Positions 37,598 through 51,087 of a stretch of DNA of 64,000 bases are shown one piece after another. How positions within the stretch are numbered: the stretch's first letter is position 1; every line of letters starts with the position of its first letter. The notes under the pieces are model-generated. The model was not told the DNA's origin. It saw nothing but the letters and a program-made list of their open reading frames with translations, and ran no database searches. The position numbers were made by a program, and so were the translations under genes. The DNA comes from Neodiprion pinetum (lineage: Eukaryota; Arthropoda; Insecta; Hymenoptera; Diprionidae). The DNA is taken from assembly GCF_021155775.2 (NCBI RefSeq), contig NC_060234.1:19182526-19246525 (forward strand), written 5' to 3'.

Positions 37598-40500
37598 GGA
37601 TCAGACGGTTGCTCGGGAGCATGGCATGGAGAAAAAATTTAGAGACAAGCTTGATCTTGTCGCAAGAAATATGTCACTCGCAACTGCGAAGCTTTGGCGT
37701 ATCGCTCTCCTCCACGTGTGAGATGATAAACTAAGAATAAAGCATGCGTAGAAACTATTAAATGAAAGTAGCGCGCTTATATGTCATACTTAAGAGGTGT
37801 AATTTACTCGACACATGACGTATCTTACCAAGCCTAAAGTGATATCGAATGCTAAGATGTTTCTGTAAAATAGAGTATCATCCATTGTCGTTACGGACTA
37901 TTTGCAGCTGTCATAAAAATTTGACTCGCTCTTGAAATTACAAGTTGGAAATTTTTAATTCCGGTTACTATACAATCCTCAACTATTTTCATTTGTTATT
38001 TTTTACCAGAAAATTCATGTTCTGGGTAAAAAATTAAAATGAGTTTTCTAGCCGTAACCAGAAAATCTAGTATGTCTTGCTATTCTTTTTTATTATAGTC
38101 ACTTGTGTTATATTTTCTTGTATAACTAGTGTAATAATTTGATATTGGTCCAATGATAAATTGATGTCAAGGCCTAATTTAAATGAAACAATGTGGTAAA
38201 CTAAACAACGAGATTTAATGATGCAACGATCAGAAAGTCTAATACCCACAACTCTAATTACACCAAGTGTTTACTTGTACGGAATTTTCTGTAATTCCAA
38301 CAGTATTTGAATCGTTATTGTAACGATACCCATTTCACTAAGTATAATAAACAAAATTTTTATTTCTAATTGTTTGTGTCTAATCAGGAGATTGGATTCG
38401 GTGTAACTTCACATTATGTTTTTTTCCAAATGTGGCTTTTACGTTAAATCCTAGAATATTTTGAATTGTAGCAACAGTGCGCCGTATTTCACGCAACCCG
38501 CATATCGTCATCTCAGTAGTAATTTAACGAACTATTTTTTCAGCAATAACATGGCATATTAATAATAATAATAATAAGGCGTTTGTTTTGCGCGGGGAAC
38601 GGGAGAGGACGGATTAGTTTAATAGAAGCACCTGCATTCGCACAAGGACAAGAAAAACTGGAGAAAATCTTGCCCAGGGGATTTATTCTCTAACTTTGCG
38701 GCTACGTAGCTGCAGAATTCATAATGTCTTTAGGTGGAACAAGTCCAAAAAAGCATTTTGACCAAAGTCTAGCTGGACTTAGTTCAGATCTTACAATTAG
38801 TTTGCCAATTTGGCGCCTGAACGACGCGACCTGTCTTATTCTTGGGAATTGACGCTCTTGGTCTTCATCGACACGCTGGGAATTTGATGTCAAATCGCCC
38901 CGTTCCGCAATATTGCACGCTATGCGCGACGCTATCTATGGTCGGTTAGGCGGTAAGAATCAGAGAATTCATCATATGTATTTGATACTGATCTACAGTC
39001 GTGTTTGATGAGTCAAACAGTGCCGCCGACTCAACACACGCGCAATAATAAATGACATTGGAAAAGCTGCAAAAGCATTCTCACTTACAATTAGATGTTT
39101 TCTAATTCACGAATTCTTCGGATCCAGCTTGAGAACTTATAATTAGCATTCACCCTGCGTAACATTTTTCAAATTAATTATCATAGCAGGAATACGTCAC
39201 GCGGACAATCTATTTGATTTTAAATATTCGCTCTTGACCCCATCACCATATTATGATCTGTTCAAATCGATATATCAACTGCTGTTTATGATATCAAATA
39301 TGTATCATTGTAAGTTAGTGTAGTTCATAACTTATTATTGGTGTCTATGCCATTGTTCTATTTTCTATTGTAGTTATAGACCAAGTCCGGTACAGATGCT
39401 CCTCCTTAGCGAAAAATATGATAAAAAATTGTTGATTGGCAAAATCAAAATATTTACTACACGGACTTCTTACAGTAACTATTAGATATCGAACAGTACG
39501 ATAACATTAGTTTTAACCCTCAATCGGCACCCTGGAGTCAAATCGACCCAATCCAAATTTCGATAGTCCGCAGAGTACAAATAACTTTCATAACTTCGGT
39601 ACTTCGCATATTAGCAACGGAATTTTCTTAAAAAAAAAAAAAAACTATTCTGCTAGCAAATTTATTAGCTGAAGAGTACTTAGGCAATGAGTAGTGCATT
39701 GGGCTCGGATTCACCCCAAAATGCCACGTACGTTTCATCCCTAAGGTGTACGAAGTAAGGGTTAAATATTTTCAATTGCACGTGTCTAAAAAAAAAATGT
39801 ATATACGAACACGTCGCATCAACCATTGCACCCTGAGGGTATGCGTGAGATAGTCTTTTCATGCCTACTTCCGTCCAACAAGCGTTATTGAAGCTAAAAT
39901 TGAACGTACATACCCTCAATTTATCTACCTCGATATTTCGAAAATCATAGTATACAGTGGGAATCATGACGTAATTATGACACTTACCAGTAAAACATTT
40001 GTATCCTGAAAAAAAAACAAATAAAAACCGGTGATTATTGCAGTTTCTGAAATGCCGTGTTCCATTTAAGCAACGAATAACATCTTAGCATTTCAATGGC
40101 AACATCTGACATATATCCTAGAGAATATCGGTGGTCGGCCATCTCTCTGAAGTGAGGCATCTACAGGACTTACCCTATGGATCACCAGTTTTAGCTAATA
40201 TGCAAAAACATCTATACCGATATACCTATGTGACTTGACGGTGTTACAATAGCTGACGTGGCCTGCTGGAATATAATGTTAAAAGTGACAGCCACACAGA
40301 AGCGGAAACGAGAAATGCAAGTCGAAAACGGAGACAGAAAATTATGAGAAAAAAAAATTGAGGGCGAATAAAGTTCCGAGAATTGAAGGAAAATACTGAT
40401 TTGCTCAACTCGTTATGAGTGAAAAATTTTTTTTTAAGTTATTTTGTTGTTGAGACATTGTTCTTTTTATGATAATACGAAGACACAATTGATGAATTGG

Positions 40501-40920
40501 TATTATATGATACGTACACCAAATCTTTTGTGCGAGTCGCTATTATTGCAATTTCAGTATGAAAAACTGCGAAGCACACTTTGAATAAATACCAGATAAT
40601 TCTTTAATATGCTTAGTTTAGCATTTGCAGTTTCCCACGCAAAACATCAGATTTTGCTGCCAAATTCTTATTTTTCTGTATAATAGTGAAACATCATGAT
40701 TGAAAGAATATCTCGTACATTTTAAGGGAATTTCTGTGAATTTTTTTAATAGGACAAAGTAAAATTCAAATTTATTTTGTATTTTTAACATGTTAGTCAA
40801 AGCTAGTTGCGAGAATAAGGTACTCATATTTCTAGGTACAATGTGTATTGAGAGACGAGAATTCTGTGTTTTAATTATCAACCAGCCCACAGATTAAATA
40901 GTTCCAATTTATCCATCACA
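37598..40920. other. Intergenic, nothing firm
   Basis: AT-rich, no supported gene. A short (AAT)n tract lies at about 38559-38577. A minus-strand frame at 38702-38893 and another at 39680-39967 show no recognisable motif. Confidence 0.4.
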
Positions 40921-40930
40921 GAAATTATAG

Positions 40931-41155
40931 ACAGTTTATACAAGTACCTAGACGCGTTGCTTCAAGAGAAGGGCAAAGAGAAATTTGCAAAGTGCAAAGC
41001 AAAGTAGCTATAAATCTGAAGAATTTGTAAACTGTAACAGTAAATTCTGTTTTTTTAACTATCGTATAGGTTCGAATTGTTGATTCTGCTCAGAGTCTCA
41101 AGGATGATGAAATATATGTTTTCGAGATAAAGCTGAAGGCTGGTACAAAATACTC
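40931..41155 (+). pseudogene. Two exon-like open stretches, faintly cystatin-like, not joinable
   Basis: Stretch 1 (about 40931-41011) follows a 3' splice-like CATCACAG and reads IIDSLYKYLDALLQEKGKEK; stretch 2 (41071-41155) follows CGTATAG, reads IVDSAQSLKDDEIYVFEIKL and ends at a TC|GTAAGG donor. The order (helix, then SAQS and a strand-like FEIKLKAGTK) is faintly reminiscent of a cystatin repeat, but the QxVxG inhibitory motif is absent. The reading phases of the two stretches do not agree across the roughly 60-bp gap, so this is either a decayed gene or chance. Confidence 0.2.
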
Positions 41156-41157
41156 GT

Positions 41158-42300
41158 AAGGCTTCAATTAATGCTACCAACTCTAAATTAGCTCTCAGCT
41201 GTTACGTTATATTCTTTAACAAGAAATCGTTTCGTACCATGAAGCAGTTCTTTCTTGCGTATTTTTATGATGCAGTGCGGGTCAAGTCGTCATTCAGTTT
41301 TTGAACATGTCATGCAATGCTGTATGAATTCCAGTCACGTGTATTATGAGTTTCTAAGCAATTGAATTCCACGAGTCAAGATATGAATCAATCCCATTCT
41401 CTGTGTTTTTTTATTTCATTTAATCAGGAAGTAATTAAGCAATATGAATAAATATCTACGTTGTTCATCCTCGGTGAAGAAGAATTTTTTCAGATAAGAA
41501 AAGTTTGTAGCGGTTAATTCGTGTCATACGGTGAGCTGTTAAAAGTGTAAAGTAAACTACCCGAAAATGAATAGGTTTAATGTTGATTATTTTTTTCGAG
41601 AACCTGTAAGGGTAAAAGTTTATGAAGCTTGGATATTTTCTTGGGGTCTGTGAATAATGCAAGACTTCGGATATTTCGATTTTTCAAATAATCCAATTCG
41701 CTTTCATATGATTCGGAATTCTCGAATCAATCAGTCGATTTGTTGTGTATTTCTGAATGGCAACCATTCGAATTTGTTTATAGTTTAACTTAAAATGTAC
41801 ATACTTCTTTTGATAAATTACATTAAATCCTCTATCAAGACAGAATTTTGAAGATCACGCCTTTTGTTTGCCTACGGACCTTCAAAAGAGGAAAACATTA
41901 GAGAATTCAAGATTTCAAATGAATCATTTGAATATTTGAAACCATGCAATTTATCAGAATGATTTAAACTATTTTGAATATTATATTCGAACCATGAGAA
42001 TTATTCAACAAGTCGAATATTCGATTCGATTTTCGATTAGATTTGTTCATTATTCGCTCTCCCTAGTAGTTTGTTAACGTTCTGAAATCGAATTCTTGAT
42101 TATCCCGTGAGTACGTAATTATGATAATATTCGTTCAGACTATTGAACTGTCAAAAATTACATAAAATATAGACCGCGTGATGTCGAGCGACTGACGTTA
42201 TCTTCTGATTATTATTCTTCGTCTTGAATTACATAAAGGTAGACCAGATTCAAAGTTCTTACAGTTTTTATTTTCATCCATTTTTTTAGCCGTCCAGTTT
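41158..42300. other. Intergenic with an AATATTCGA-rich repeat tract
   Basis: Between about 41660 and 42060 the sequence is dense in ATTCGAAT-like words (for example GAATATTCGATTCGATTTTC) and ends in CTCTCCCTAG, which resembles the terminus of a hAT-type element. No opposite terminus was found and no gene is seen. Confidence 0.35.
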
Positions 42301-42312
42301 TCAGGTCGCAGG

Positions 42313-42600
42313 TTTCTAACGAATCATTAAATTTGTCAAATCTTGAGATCGCAGGTCTTTTCAATCCCGCGAGTCGACGCACGCTGGAGTCCGCGAACGG
42401 AAAGAACAGCGGAGAACCGGCGAAGTCCGTAGGGAGGTTGGAATGGATCGAATCTCCGGAGGTAGAGACGTGACCGCGGACATGGGCCTTATCAGTTCGC
42501 GCCGGGCAGCCGGGAAGCGCGGTCCTCGTTGCAAAGAGTCGGAAGAAGACGGAAAACGTGAGAGGGCGCCAAACGCCGTGCTTTTTTGAATTTGTGCTCA
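42313..42600. promoter_or_regulatory. GC-rich island, possible promoter/first exon
   Basis: A roughly 290-bp tract markedly richer in GC and CpG than its surroundings. It is open in several frames on both strands: minus 42601-42212, plus from about 42344 to 42588, and a plus frame that could end at a GAG|GTAGAG donor near 42463. GC-rich DNA lacks stops by chance, so no frame can be preferred. A CpG-rich island in AT-rich insect DNA is often a first exon or promoter. Confidence 0.35.
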
Positions 42601-42601
42601 T

Positions 42602-44930
42602 GTCATTCTCCCTGTTCGTTGTTGTTCTTGCCTAATTTTCTCCTTGGTGAAAGTGAGAGAAGATAATTAAAGAGTTGTAAAACAGAGATTTTCTCTTCTA
42701 ATCGAACCGTTGACAGCGTCTTGTCAATGTAAGTGTGTATATCAGTACGTACCTACTCGTACTTTACATTTTTCCATCATAAGTAGCATATACCGTTTGT
42801 CTCGACTTGAATCATGAATGAACTAGGCGCATGAAAGGAAAAAGGTGTTTGGGTATGATACACGTAAGAAAAAAGAATCTGATCTGTCAAGTAAAACCTT
42901 TTCGAATGAATTGTGTCGAAATAAGTTACAATAAATTACATTAATAAATTTAAAACGTAATATCGGGTACCAAATTCTAGGAAAAGTTTGAGAATTGGGC
43001 ACCGTCTTCAAGTTCGGAAAATAACTTGATCGTGCCTGAAAATGAATCACTATCGTTGACCTATGCAGAAAGTGTCACGTACTTTCTGACCACGAATAAT
43101 AATTTCGCGGTTGTAATTGATCCCGTTGTATCCGAACAGATATCAATATATATCTCCCTGATCCGAACTGACAGCTAAATTTGCTCGAGCGTTATGAGAA
43201 GCAAGTGCAGCGTATGTCGTGTCACTGGTCGGTGGTCAGCGAGTGAAACGATCGGCTTCAGTTTCTATAAACCGTATTAGTTATATCAGTGTATTTCTTG
43301 TTAGCCATAATGTTCGTGTACCGTCGAGTACTTGATTCTCATTGTATTCGGGTATAAACAAGATTTGCGTAGTCTTCAAAATCTCGATGGGTACCTGTAC
43401 AATATGTATTACCTCACTTATGATGATGCCACACCGAGTAAAATTTATAGCTGTGCTTACTTTACAGTTTTTAACTACATAGAATTTTTAACACAACTGA
43501 TAAATATATTTTTCAGTACCTACAAAATGAAACGAGACGAGTTTTTGTAGATTTAATTAGAAACATCTTACAACACGTGTTATTATTCTCCTTTATCACG
43601 ATCAATTATACTATATTTGCTTGTAACTATTGTGATAATTTTATGTTTGTGAAACGATAAATTAATGTTTGGGCTATATTTGATTGGAATAATTTAGCAA
43701 ACTAAACTGATTTAACGTCGCGATAATCAGAAAATATACTAGTAGTGACAACAATAGTAAACAGTTACTAGTACCACACTTGCTATAATTTTGCATTAAC
43801 TTAACAATCGAAATTTTTTTCAATGCACTATCAGCAAACCAATGTAGTGAATATTGTATGTGATGTGATGTTTTCGATCTCGGAGAAAATATATATGTAT
43901 AATTTATTCGAACAGGTTCGAAACTTTTGGAGCATTTTTTCATACGTTCGTTCCATAATATCAGTGTACATGTAATACTTGATGTCAGAGGTTGATATTG
44001 CAGACAATTCGTGAAATTTTGTTTTAGTTTGGTAAATTATTGTACGACTTGACCGATAAAATTTTCTTCGATTATTCGACTATGAAAATTACGGACAAGT
44101 TTCTTCTTTTATCTTATACTTGTCCGCAAACATATGACTATATTATCGTAGCTTCTTGCGGTTTGCAAATTCGAAAGACACTGCCGCACTCTGAGTTAAG
44201 TTTGTTGATACAGGAGAGAAGAACGAGGCAGTATATATATTATATATTTCAACGCAGTATGAATACTTTGAAAAAGTAAGATATACAAAGACTTTGAGTA
44301 CCTACACTCGGCTAAATTTTTTACTCTATCATTCCCTTCGTAGTGAGAATCTGATATTCCCCATAAGCGGAAACGTTATCAGATTCATTTATTTTTTAAC
44401 ATAAACGCTTCCAATTTTCTCTACCAAATGAAATACATGCGTATAAAAACATTCCCCCGATGACGTGGTATGAAATGCGACGAGGCTGAAGCTAGCAGAC
44501 GGAATAGCAGCCAAACTTGGTGAAAATGGAGTGTGAACCGAAATGTGAACGAAGGTTCAATAAAAAAATTTTGATAATGTGACGAAAGTGTGACAGAAGT
44601 CTTTGGTAAGATGTGATGGAAATGTAAATTGGACCAAGGAAGGTGTGACAAGATGCGCAGGCAGAAGTGTGCACGAAGTGTACCCAACTACTGCAGGAAC
44701 TGTGCATGGTATGTGCACGTTGAGAGACCGTTTATTTGAAAAAACGATGGAAACATATCAAAGTTTAATATGTTTTCGTTCGAAAGTACATGTCAGCAAA
44801 AAAATGGTGTGAGAGTCGAGATCTTCATAAACACGTCGAATCCGATACATGATATAGTTAGACACACCCCACCCCAATTCACGCAATAATACAATGCTGA
44901 AATCTTTGTGTAGTGTATCTGTAGTGTAAA
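42602..44930. other. Intergenic, nothing firm
   Basis: No gene supported. A TATAAA at 43266-43271 followed by TCAGT at 43286 resembles a core promoter but the spacing (about 22 bp) is short and no gene follows. Confidence 0.35.
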
Positions 44931-45866
44931 CTAAGATTGAAAAGTTCACCTAGTTTGAACCTTCTCGGACCTACCGTTATCGTGAAATGCCACATCAAAG
45001 TTTATCATTCCGACCTAATTGAGGTTTAAACGCGAATTGTTTTCGTTTTGATATCGGCGTAAAAAAATTATGAAAAATAGGTATCTTATGTGAAAAATTC
45101 TTACCTATCCAAATGTGCTATTCATGTTCCGTACATATTATTCATTTCTGGATAACTTTTCAAAATCAATCTCAAAAACACGTTTTTAGGACAAAACCGC
45201 ATTTTTCAGACGCCACCAAAATTTAACTTACTTTTGACTTTCTCATGTGAATGCTGAGATTTTTTCAGTAGGGAACCCAAATTTTTAGAGTGAAATGGAC
45301 ATGGGATCTCTCACGTAAGCTTCGTTCAATTCATACAGGTCTCTTACTAATGTGTACTCTCTTTTCGTAATTCAACGAACTATTTTTATTTCTGGTTTTT
45401 GTAAGACTTACTTCAGCAATGCACAATTCACAGAAATAAAAATATTCCGTTGAATTCGAACCAGAGAGTATTATTAAGACCTTTGTCAATTGATCGTAGC
45501 TCACGTGAGATCCTATGACGCCGCACTCTGAAAATTTGAGTTCCCTACTGAAAAAATCTCAGCTTCCACATGAAAAACTCAAAAGTAAGATAAGTTTTGG
45601 TGTGGTAGAATAAAGCGGTTTTTTGACGAAAAACGTTGTTTTTAAGATTGGTTGCGAAACGTTATCCAAAAATGTATAACACATTTGGAAAGGTAAGAAT
45701 TTTTCACATACGATATCTATTTTTTCATAATTTTTTCATGCCGATAACGATACGAAAACAATTTGTGCTTAAACTTCAATTAGATCGAAATGATAAACTT
45801 CGATGTGACATTTCTCGCGAACGGTAAGTCCGAGAAGGTTCAAACTCGGTGAACTTTTCAATCTTA
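44931..45866. mobile_element. Large fold-back element, about 0.94 kb
   Basis: Left arm from 44931 (TAAGATTGAAAAGTTCACC) and right arm ending at 45866 are inverted copies at roughly 80 percent identity by eye over more than 400 bp each, centred near 45410. Matching inner blocks include GAGATTTTTTCAGTAGGGAA with its inverse near 45545, and TTTTTATTTCTG with CAGAAATAAAAA at the centre. No coding capacity. If transcribed through, it would form a long hairpin RNA. Confidence 0.9.
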
Positions 45867-47640
45867 GTACATACAACAGAGAGTAAAAATTTTAGACAAA
45901 TTGATTTTTTGACGCCCCGTTCATTTGTTCATAATTAGTGGACTGGCCCATATACTATACACTTATATCTCACGCTCGCACCTATTACAGAAATATACAT
46001 ACACCTAAGTTGCCCTAAAATTTTCTTGTACACCACACTTTGAAATATTCTGCCGCCTGTGAGAAAAGAGTATCCAATCTTATTTTCCGAATAATTCTTT
46101 GAAAAACCGATTTAAAAAAATTCTATTTGGAAGGTGTAATTTGCTTTCAAAAGTTGAACTTATAGAGAATAAAAAAAAATCTAGAAACATTTTTTATATC
46201 ATTTTCTTGCACTATTTTATACGATAAAGATCAGAAATGTGACTGGAATGTGTGAAATAGCTGACACTAAATTTACTGGGAATGTGAGCTAATGTTCTTC
46301 GGGTAGACTTCCAGTACATGTGTACAGGGTGTGCGCAAAGTGTGTGGAAGTGGTCAAAGTTCAAAATGTTTGCAAATGTGACGAATCACTTTATGAAGCG
46401 TGCGGACACTTCCCAAACACCTCTCGGACATTTTATTGCACATTCCATTTTCGCCAGGGCAACGTTATAATGTTTACTTGAATGAGGTAGTGAAGTCTGA
46501 AAATTAAAATTTCGTGAACCACCTTGAACCCTCAATACTTTTATAGAATTATGAGAACAAAACTGAACTCCATTTTTCTATTTTCAAAGAGTTTAACAAA
46601 TCTGGCTGCTAGCTTCAGCTTCATTAATATGCGATATAGAAATTAATGTCGTCTTAATGGAAATGCGATAAATTGATTGCTATATCAAGTTGTACCGATG
46701 TATTCTCTGCTTGCACCGAAATAAAATACAAACCATGTGTTTCAGTATAGGAGCTATACCATTTTTTGCGATGTAGGATCTACAGTATTGGCTTATAAAA
46801 CCTGGTTGACAAATGAAAGAATACTTATTTCACATTTTCACCTCATGTGCGCAGTTTACCAAAAAATTTATTTCCAAATATCGGGCGATTCAATAAAAAA
46901 TGTTACTATTTCGTTCGATCATTCCTATCCTGAATACCTATAAAATTATCCTGCAAATGAATTCGCAGCACTGTAATTAAAATGTCCAAACTGTGAATCG
47001 TGTTTTTGGTTTTAAGTGAAGGAATGCATCTCTAGATAAACTGCAGGCACAGGTAGAATAGTCACAATCTCAAATTTGTTTTGTTCCTTACCTCGACTCT
47101 CTAAGAGAGAAAAGAGTTCTCTCTTATCTCACTATCATAGTTACATTAGTCCAAGGTAAACAAGTTCTTGTGCATAGTTTCAGAGCTTCGTATAAGAAGA
47201 CTTACAATTTGCCCCATACCCATGTACTTAATTCATTTCTCAACCTCGTATACGTCAAGTTTCAGTTTTGGAATGCCGCCAAAAAGTATGAAAATTTATC
47301 CGCATCTTCCAGAAACATCATCATTTCTCATATCTAACCCGCATACCGCGGGATTTGAAGGAGAGCCCCTAAAAATAAATTTTTGTAACGAACTTAAATT
47401 TTTTCAACATTAAAACTTGTTTTTCGATGTAATTATGATTTGCCACCTGCGTCTGAGATAACACTTCAACAGTTTCCGTTATGTCAGAATCTTAATGAAC
47501 TAAAGTCTTATGATTTCGTTAATAGAGAAATGAAAAGTGATTAGTTTACAATCTTAACAAGATCTGTTTATAATGCGAGTTTACCGAAGAATGGAATATT
47601 ATTATATCTTAGCCCCAGTGAAAATATAAGTGTGTCATAC
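45867..47640. other. Intergenic, nothing recognised
   Basis: AT-rich with scattered short open frames lacking motifs or codon bias. Confidence 0.4.
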
Positions 47641-47645
47641 TAATA

Positions 47646-47800
47646 GGGATGTGCGATTAATCGATTAGGCGTTGATTTTGATCACGCATATTTTCAATTA
47701 ATCGATTAAGCGTAGACTCCAATTAAGTTTTTTTTTTTAATCGAGTGATGAATCGATTGATCGAAAAAATGATTATTTCAAAGATTGATTAATCGGAAGA
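47646..47800. repeat. ATCGATTA-rich tract, possible hAT terminus
   Basis: Begins TAGGGATGTGCGATTAATCG and is dense in AATCGATTA words. TAGGG-type starts are common at hAT transposon ends, but no partner terminus was found. Confidence 0.35.
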
Positions 47801-50800
47801 ACTGCTTAATTAAATACTCGTGAAAATGTATTAAACGGAAATGTTGATTCACAGATTAATTGAAGTAATAATTACTTGACGTCATGCAAACAGACCCGTA
47901 AAATCAACACAGTATCAACCTGGAAAAAATAATAACTAACAATATTGTACTTATTATAAATTAAAATAATTTTTTCCCGTTTTATGAGGACAAATTGAAT
48001 TTATCTGACTAACGAAATGATCCCAGCATTTGTTTTAGTATGCAACATTAAAATATTATTGCTTTATCGAGCACTACACTTTAAACGGAGTGACCGTCAT
48101 TTTTCTCAAAATTACGTGATTAGTCGAGTTCGCAAAAGTGTACTGTATATTTACAAATTCAATTTAATAGATATGATTACGATTTCACTTCGTTAGAATT
48201 TAAAATGTTTGTTCAGTTGTCTATTGATCAAAATTTGATAGAGTTTCGAACAGATTTTTGCTTGGGTATAAGATTATTAGATATCTAATCATTACATGGT
48301 TGAGACTCGTTTGTTAGGTAGTTGTTGACGGTTTGAAAGATTTATGTTTACTGACTTTCGTTAGTTGATCAATGGAAGAGTTTAGAAGTATTTTAGAAAT
48401 GTTGAAGGGGGAAGAAGTATGACATAAGTAATTTTTAGTTCATCGGATTGGTTAACGACATTGTTTATTGAAAGCAGTGGAAATATTAGAGGAAATGTTT
48501 GTTGCAGGAAAGCGGGAAAACGATAAGGTATATATTTAAAGTTGAACAATACCCGACAAAAACTACGTTGGGAATCACGTACGAAAATTTTGTGTATCAA
48601 TTCACTGTCAAAAAATATGTTGTATATTTTAGAAAGATAAAAAACTACGTTGAATACCACGCTGTGTTAAATATCTCGAAGATCGTAGGATTTGAAATTT
48701 TCCACGACTTGAAAGTTTCCTCGATTTGAAGGAAACCGAATGAGGTGTCAAACTTTACAATGTAAAGTTGCGGCCATCGTATAGAGAAAGGATAATCTCC
48801 ATCCAACCGTCAGAATTGGATTTCTTACGTGTTATTAAAATGGCGAATACAAAATGTCAATGCGCGAGCACTAAAAAAAAAAATTGCACGGTGTTTTCCT
48901 TTCAGGAAGTTCAATATTACGTTATTAATTACGGTTTCGTAAAGTGGCTAAAAATAAAAAAAATTTTTTTGTGGCTCCCAACTGTACATGTATGATATCC
49001 ATATGCAAATTACTCGCATATAGAATTTACGGCAGGTGAAGTGCATTTGCGGGGCGGTGAAATGTGAACTTTCAAGTAAGATCTTCTCGTCAACTTTAGT
49101 TGCTTTGCAAGCAGTGAGCCGCTGCAATTTACGCCTGACAGACGTTGGTCGCATTACATCGAATGACTCGACATTGCAATAAGCGACAAAATCTTTCGAC
49201 CATTAGCAAGATCTCTGACAACTTGCAACTGTGAGCTATGACAATAGTAGTACATACAAATGAGTTATCTGCGTGACAACATCTGAGCCTTGCCTATAAA
49301 CGCAGTACGGATATTCATATATGCATTGAAACTTTCTTTACGTTACAATAAATAATTGGGTGCGAGAGCTTGTTAAGATAATTATCAGACAGCGAAATTA
49401 GATGTTTTTCGACAAATACCTTAATAGTAAAGTGTGTGTTTACCGTTTAAAGTCGGTAATAAGACTATTTTTTCAATAATACTAGTTGACGCAGCAACCT
49501 TATTCATTTTATGACATATGAACTCTGAACCCTCTTTTATCTATGCAGACCACTAGATCGTTAGAAAGGGAGAAGAAAGGGGTGATTTCACCCTCTGTCA
49601 CAATATCATCAATATGCACACGTAGTATGCCCGTTAAAAATGTGAACTGACGTACTGCTTGTTGAATATCTATTTGTTAGTTTGATAGGATTGCAGAGGG
49701 GGGATATAAGTTTAGGACTATGTTTTTTAGTGGTTTTAATCAATTTTTTTGACAAGAAAGGAATGTATATAACTTATCGAAACTTTAAGAACATTTTGTA
49801 CATGTATTCGAGTAAATATTGTAATTTTTTTGTAGCATTTAGTTGGAAAATATGGAAGATATCAGCTGCCACCCATTGGAGATCACCATCAAAAATAGCT
49901 GTTTGTGTACATTTTGAAGACCACAGTTTTCATCTGAAATCAACAAGGTTTCAAATTTACTTTAATTAAGGACATGTCTTTCTTGTTTTTGCTGAACAGT
50001 AAAGATCTGCAGCCGAATATAACGGATACTAGAAGTTATTATATATTAACCTTTGTTTTCAAATTTTCATCAGTTCCTTTCATTGGGAAAAGTATAGACT
50101 AAAGTGTTTTTGGTTTGAAAAAGTTTTATCTGTCCGAATTTGAATTTTATTTCACGGTATATCCTTAGAAAGTGTAAAAAATAAACAATTTTTATCACAG
50201 TTTGATCCACGTGCACTGTATGGAGGCCTAAACATTAAATTGTTCTTATTTTTTTGTTTCAACAATTACACATTTGGACGGGTGTCCTGAAATTTTCAGA
50301 GTGGATTGAGATTGGGATCACAATTAAATTGGTATAAGTACTCCAGAGATCTCAATTTTTTGGAATAATTTTTTTTGTTCAGTGAAAAAAAATTATTATT
50401 CTTGCGATTCAAAAAGTAAACATTTAAGGTTACATCCTGAAGTTCTTTCAGTTCGATGAAACATGGTAGCATGCTTGAATCCGTGTGAATGGTTCAGAGA
50501 TACAAAAAATATTCAGAAAATTACAGACCCCTGGAATATTTATATTGATTTGACTTTAATAATGACACCGGTTTCGATCTAGTATAAAAACTTGAGGGTT
50601 CACTGAAAAAAATGTGTACTTTTTGAAACAGAAAATACAAACAATCATTTTTTTAGCCCTTTCCGTGTACATGATTCAAAATGTCAAAAAAGTCTTTCTT
50701 GATCCACGCTTCCTTAAATTGGATTTCAGATTCGGTACTATTAGAATTTTTTACATATAAAACACATTACATAAGTTATATTTCTTTTTGTGAAAGGAAG

Positions 50801-51087
50801 TGCTTAAAATTCAACAATAGAGATCCAATTCAAAAAAGTGATCAAATAAAATTGATCACCCGCAAACGGTGAGGTCTAGAAACCTAAAAATTGCAGGATT
50901 TTCATATCTTACAATTAGTGTACATTATAAAATATCTTAATTACAGTAAATCCTAAATTTTTACCTTCAAAAGCTAGGCGAAGGTTCACGGATTGGTCCA
51001 TCATTCATATGTATAAAGAACGGAAGATTCGGATACGTGCAGAATCTTTTTAACGGCTGCTTTGCTGAACATATACAGAAAAGGAAG
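47801..51087. other. Intergenic, nothing firm
   Basis: No gene, RNA gene or clear mobile element recognised. Open frames such as 48499-48729 and 49682-49969 have AT-driven composition. Confidence 0.4.

Noticed and set aside
39680..39967. A 95-codon minus-strand open frame
   Set aside because: No domain, no conserved motif, no splice context; probably chance or part of an unrecognised repeat.
42212..42601. A 129-codon minus-strand open frame
   Set aside because: The tract is GC-rich and open in several frames on both strands, so length alone is not evidence; no motif recognised.
43266..43290. TATAAA followed by TCAGT, a possible core promoter
   Set aside because: Spacing is short for a TATA-initiator pair and no credible coding exon follows.
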